A DNA stretch of 64,000 nucleotides from Pseudomonas azadiae. GTDB lineage: Bacteria > Pseudomonadota > Gammaproteobacteria > Pseudomonadales > Pseudomonadaceae. Positions 61,206-64,000 of the stretch are shown here, in pieces. Both the position numbers and the translations under genes were made by a program. Positions within the stretch are counted from its first letter, which is position 1. Each line of letters opens with the position of its first letter. The notes beneath the pieces are model-generated. The model made no database searches and was not told the origin of the DNA. It saw only the letters and a program-made list of their open reading frames with translations. The stretch lies in NCBI RefSeq assembly GCF_019145355.1, contig NZ_JAHSTY010000002.1, positions 1,550,001 to 1,614,000 of the forward strand, in the 5' to 3' direction.

Positions 61206-64000
61206 TCACTGCGGGGCGATTGAGCCCGGTTGCTCTTGATACCCCTTGCGCAGTTTCTCTGCGATCAGCTTTTGCGCTTCACGCAAAGCGCGCTCGGGAC
61301 TGTCGAGGGACTTGATCAGGGTCTGGCCCTTGGTGCCGATACGGCCGAAATTTACCACCACCTCAGCCTCGGTGACGCCGATACGCCAGAACTTGTTGGA
61401 ATTGCCTTCACCAAAAGTGAACTCGCGCATCAAGGGTGTCGCTTCAGGGGTGACTGGCGGCTGGGCTTGGATCTCAATGGTTTCCTCTGGCTGTTCCGGT
61501 TCTGGAAGTGCAGCGGCTTCCTCGCCCCTTAGCAACGCTTCGATGCGATTGAGCACCTCTTCTTGGTCACGCAGCCAGTCAATACTGAGCACGTCGATGA
61601 TCTTCCAACCGAAACTGCGCAGTACCGTCGGGCGGAAGATGTAGCGCTCACGTACATCAGCGGTGGCCGCCATATCCCCGTCCAGCAGTACCCCGAGGCT
61701 GAAGTGTTCACCACTGGCGTCACTGATCGCGAGGTCGCAGCGGAACTGGGAACGTCCAACATATTCCTGAACCGAATGCCCACGTTTGCGCAACGCGGCA
61801 GCGAGCGCGCCGCGCAGGTGGTCCTTGGGCAGGCTGACGGCAAAGGACTGCTTGGCACCTGGATTGAGGTTGGCGAGGATACCCTGGGAGCGCGGCGCAT
61901 CCCCGCTGGCACTGGCCTGGGCGAACTGCAGGAACGCACGCAGTGCGGCGGCCCCATCGTTGTGGGTGTTGGTGATGGCTTCGGACTCAATGCTGGAGAC
62001 AATCGCCATGCGCTTGCGCGCGCGGCTGAAGATCACATTCAGGCGTTTTTCCCCACCGCGCTGGTTGATCGGGCCGAAGTTCATCAGCATCTTGCCGTTC
62101 GGTCCTGGCGCGTAGCAAATGCTCAGGATGATCACATCGCGCTCATCTCCCTGGACGTTCTCCAGGTTCTTGACGAACAGGCCATTGAACTGCCCGGCAT
62201 CTTCACGCACGTATTCGCGCTCAAGCCGTGTGGCAAAGGCCGAGTCGCCGCTGGCCAAGTCTTCCAGGGCCTGCTCGATGGCGCCTTGCTGGGCCTCGGA
62301 AAAGGCCACGATACCCAGGCTCAGTCCAGTCTCCCGTTGCAGCAGCTCCCGTACCAGGTTAGCGATATACCGCGCTTCGGCCAGGTTGCTGCGGCTGAGG
62401 TAGACACCGTCGCTCATCCTCAAGAAGCTGATCGGGCTGTCGAGCAGCGTGTCGGCGCCGCGGATGGCTGACTGGGCGTCCGTGGAGTCCAGTGCGGTCT
62501 GGGCCGGGGCAGGGCGCTCGATACGGCGGTCGGGAATAGTGATCAGCCGCCCTTCGTAGAACGCCGCGTTGGAAAAACTGATCAAGGCTTCGTGGCGGCT
62601 GCGGTAGTGCCAGGCCAGGAGGGTGGCCGGCAAGTTTCGTGCGGCTTGGCTCAGCAGGCTATCGGCATCGAGATTGATTGCGATCTGTTCGCCATCCTCC
62701 ATGGCAATCAGTTCGTTATCGTCTTGGTCGCCGGCACTGGAGAAGAAGTTGGTCGGTGGCAATTGCATCTCATCACCGACCACGATCACTTGCTGCGCAC
62801 GGCTAAGTGCAGGCACGGCTTCTTCGCTGGGGATCTGACTGGCTTCGTCGAAAATCACCACGTCAAACAGGTCCGGTGTCAACGGCAGGGTGTCGGACAC
62901 GGACAGCGGGCTCATCAACCAGATGGGCTTGAGGTCGTTGATCACGCGGCCACTGTCGCCACTCGCCATTTCGCGGATAGAGCGATAGCGCATGGTCTTG
63001 CCCAGCTCATGTTCCAGTTCACGGCGGCCTTTGGCGTAGGCTTTCTTGAACTCACGGGCCTGGGCGTCGAGTTGCGTCACTGACATCGCCGATTGCTTCA
63101 CATGCTCCAGAAAACGCTGGTGCAACGTGGCGCTCAGCACGTGGGCGTTGCTTTTGAGCAGGTTGCATTCAGCCTGGCTGACCTGGCGTGCGGCCAAACC
63201 CAACGCCGGGCCGTCGAAGCGCGCCAGCTGTGGATTGGCGCGGTACAGGCGGGTCAGGTTTTCCTGGGCAATCAAACCGTCCAGTGCGCGTTGCGCCAAG
63301 GCGTACTGTTGCACGACCGCCAGGCAGACAGGATCGGCTTGGTGCAGCTCATTGAGCAGGGGCAGGGTGTCGGGCAGTTCGTCGAGTTCTTCACGCAGGT
63401 CACGCAGGTACTCGGCCAACTTACCCAGGCTCAGCGACGGGTCGAACACACAATGCTGCGCAACCAGCTCGGCCAAGCGCGCTACTGGCTGGCGCAGGCT
63501 GGCTTCCTGGCGTACACCGGGCAGGCCGTCCGGATTACCCCGCAGGCTCTCAACCCATTGGCGCAACAGCGGCGATGCGCTCAGTTGCTCAAGCAAGGCT
63601 TGCAGGTTATGCACGAACAGGTCGATATCCGGGATGCCATAACGGCCTTGCAAACGTTGCTGCTCGGCGTGCACTTCGGCAGTAGCGCGATGCTCGTCGG
63701 CCAGGTTGTCCAGCACGCTACGGAAACTGGGTCGAATCGCGTGCTGGCTGAAGTCGTAGCGTCGTTGCAATTCACTGCGCAGCCGCCACCAGCCGGGCTG
63801 CAGCCAACGCAGCAGCGAGCCTTCCAGCCGCTGTACCAGATCGATGGCAGCCTGGGTGTCCTGGGGCGCGAGTTTTTCACGCCAGTGGTGAGTAGATTCA
63901 CGGGCGTTGTGTTGCTGTACGACCAGTGCTTGCAACGCCGCCTGCTCGGCGTGCAGCGCTTGGGCGCCTGATGAGCCCGGTTCCAGCAGGTCGAGGTGCG
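61206..64000 (-). CDS. Superfamily 1 helicase-nuclease with C-terminal WGR domain (5' end beyond the window)
   Basis: The frame stays open to the window edge, so the N-terminus and the Walker A motif are not visible. Seen are the DEAD-like motif VVIFDEASQIPSEEAVPALS, VVGDEMQLPPTNFF, LAWHYRSRHEALISFSN, and the C-terminal helicase block NVQGDERDVIILSICYAP with LNVIFSRARKRM. A Vsr/DUF559-like nuclease domain follows (RSQFRCDLAISDASGEHFSL, GVLLDGDMAATAD). The last 75 residues are a WGR domain (FWRIGVTEAEVVVNFGRIGT). It resembles large AAA_11/AAA_12 (DUF4011-type) helicases of uncertain role, some of which lie in defence regions. A TTG at 63935 is not the true start. Confidence 0.88.
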   Translation of the reverse strand, partial: HLDLLEPGSSGAQALHAEQAALQALVVQQHNARESTHHWREKLAPQDTQAAIDLVQRLEGSLLRWLQPGWWRLRSELQRRYDFSQHAIRPSFRSVLDNLADEHRATAEVHAEQQRLQGRYGIPDIDLFVHNLQALLEQLSASPLLRQWVESLRGNPDGLPGVRQEASLRQPVARLAELVAQHCVFDPSLSLGKLAEYLRDLREELDELPDTLPLLNELHQADPVCLAVVQQYALAQRALDGLIAQENLTRLYRANPQLARFDGPALGLAARQVSQAECNLLKSNAHVLSATLHQRFLEHVKQSAMSVTQLDAQAREFKKAYAKGRRELEHELGKTMRYRSIREMASGDSGRVINDLKPIWLMSPLSVSDTLPLTPDLFDVVIFDEASQIPSEEAVPALSRAQQVIVVGDEMQLPPTNFFSSAGDQDDNELIAMEDGEQIAINLDADSLLSQAARNLPATLLAWHYRSRHEALISFSNAAFYEGRLITIPDRRIERPAPAQTALDSTDAQSAIRGADTLLDSPISFLRMSDGVYLSRSNLAEARYIANLVRELLQRETGLSLGIVAFSEAQQGAIEQALEDLASGDSAFATRLEREYVREDAGQFNGLFVKNLENVQGDERDVIILSICYAPGPNGKMLMNFGPINQRGGEKRLNVIFSRARKRMAIVSSIESEAITNTHNDGAAALRAFLQFAQASASGDAPRSQGILANLNPGAKQSFAVSLPKDHLRGALAAALRKRGHSVQEYVGRSQFRCDLAISDASGEHFSLGVLLDGDMAATADVRERYIFRPTVLRSFGWKIIDVLSIDWLRDQEEVLNRIEALLRGEEAAALPEPEQPEETIEIQAQPPVTPEATPLMREFTFGEGNSNKFWRIGVTEAEVVVNFGRIGTKGQTLIKSLDSPERALREAQKLIAEKLRKGYQEQPGSIAPQ

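Overview
The window is a single gene-dense stretch of chromosome, and it looks like a member of the Pseudomonas fluorescens group. Three things point there. The extracellular-enzyme operon aprA-aprI-aprDEF-pspA-pspB-tliA is the arrangement known from that group. The intergenic spaces carry REP doublets with cores such as GAGCGGGCTTGCCCCGCG and GGGAGCTGGCTTGCC. Many proteins match Pseudomonas families closely (Pgm, PA4872-type oxaloacetate decarboxylase, DUF1652, Pseudomonas-type metallothionein, RlhA). I saw no rRNA, tRNA, CRISPR array, insertion sequence or prophage.

Layout. 1-3.0 kb: the end of a LysR regulator, a second LysR gene and a divergent zinc-less medium-chain oxidoreductase. 3.0-6.5 kb: a hairpin-rich spacer, a possible small ORF, and an unrecognised 470-aa protein overlapping a MocR-type regulator by four bases. 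6.6-12.1 kb: phosphoglucomutase, pirin, a UvrD-like helicase and a DUF1652 protein. 12.3-16.1 kb: a probable polyamine locus (AraC regulator, flavin amine oxidase, cupin, SpuD-like binding protein). 16.5-30.5 kb: the secreted protease/lipase operon, with two type I substrates (AprA, TliA), the type I exporter AprDEF, the AprA inhibitor and two type V subtilisin autotransporters. 30.6-34.9 kb: a small lipoprotein, then a FAN1-type nuclease overlapping an Fe-S helicase that has its own nuclease domain, behind a LexA-like box. 34.9-37.2 kb: an alpha-E / circularly permuted ATP-grasp pair. 37.6-43.7 kb: a membrane protein, two very small acidic proteins and a 1669-aa toxin-like protein ending in a TcdA/TcdB-type glycosyltransferase domain. 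44.1-47.0 kb: a histidine kinase, a receiver and a receiver-EAL protein. 47.3-53.3 kb: a sugar ABC transporter, LacI regulator and xylulokinase. 53.4-61.1 kb: Lrp, EamA, RlhA, RidA, PAS chemoreceptor, oxaloacetate decarboxylase, metallothionein and two small unknowns. 61.2-64 kb: the 3' part of a helicase-nuclease-WGR gene running off the window.

How the parts work together. The 14-kb secretion operon is a nutrient-scavenging unit: protease and lipase leave through AprDEF, AprI protects the periplasm from AprA, and PspA/PspB carry their own barrels. Motifs at its ribosome-binding sites suggest post-transcriptional control: GGA motifs of the RsmA/E type at aprA and aprD, and A-rich Hfq/Crc-type motifs before pspA and tliA. 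The same A-rich motif lies before the sugar-transporter genes, which also have a perfect LacI-type palindrome.

The most interesting candidates are the TcdB-like glycosyltransferase toxin, the LexA-linked FAN1 plus nuclease-helicase pair, and the unknown protein/MocR cassette. All function calls come from reading motifs and comparing with remembered families; no database search was run.
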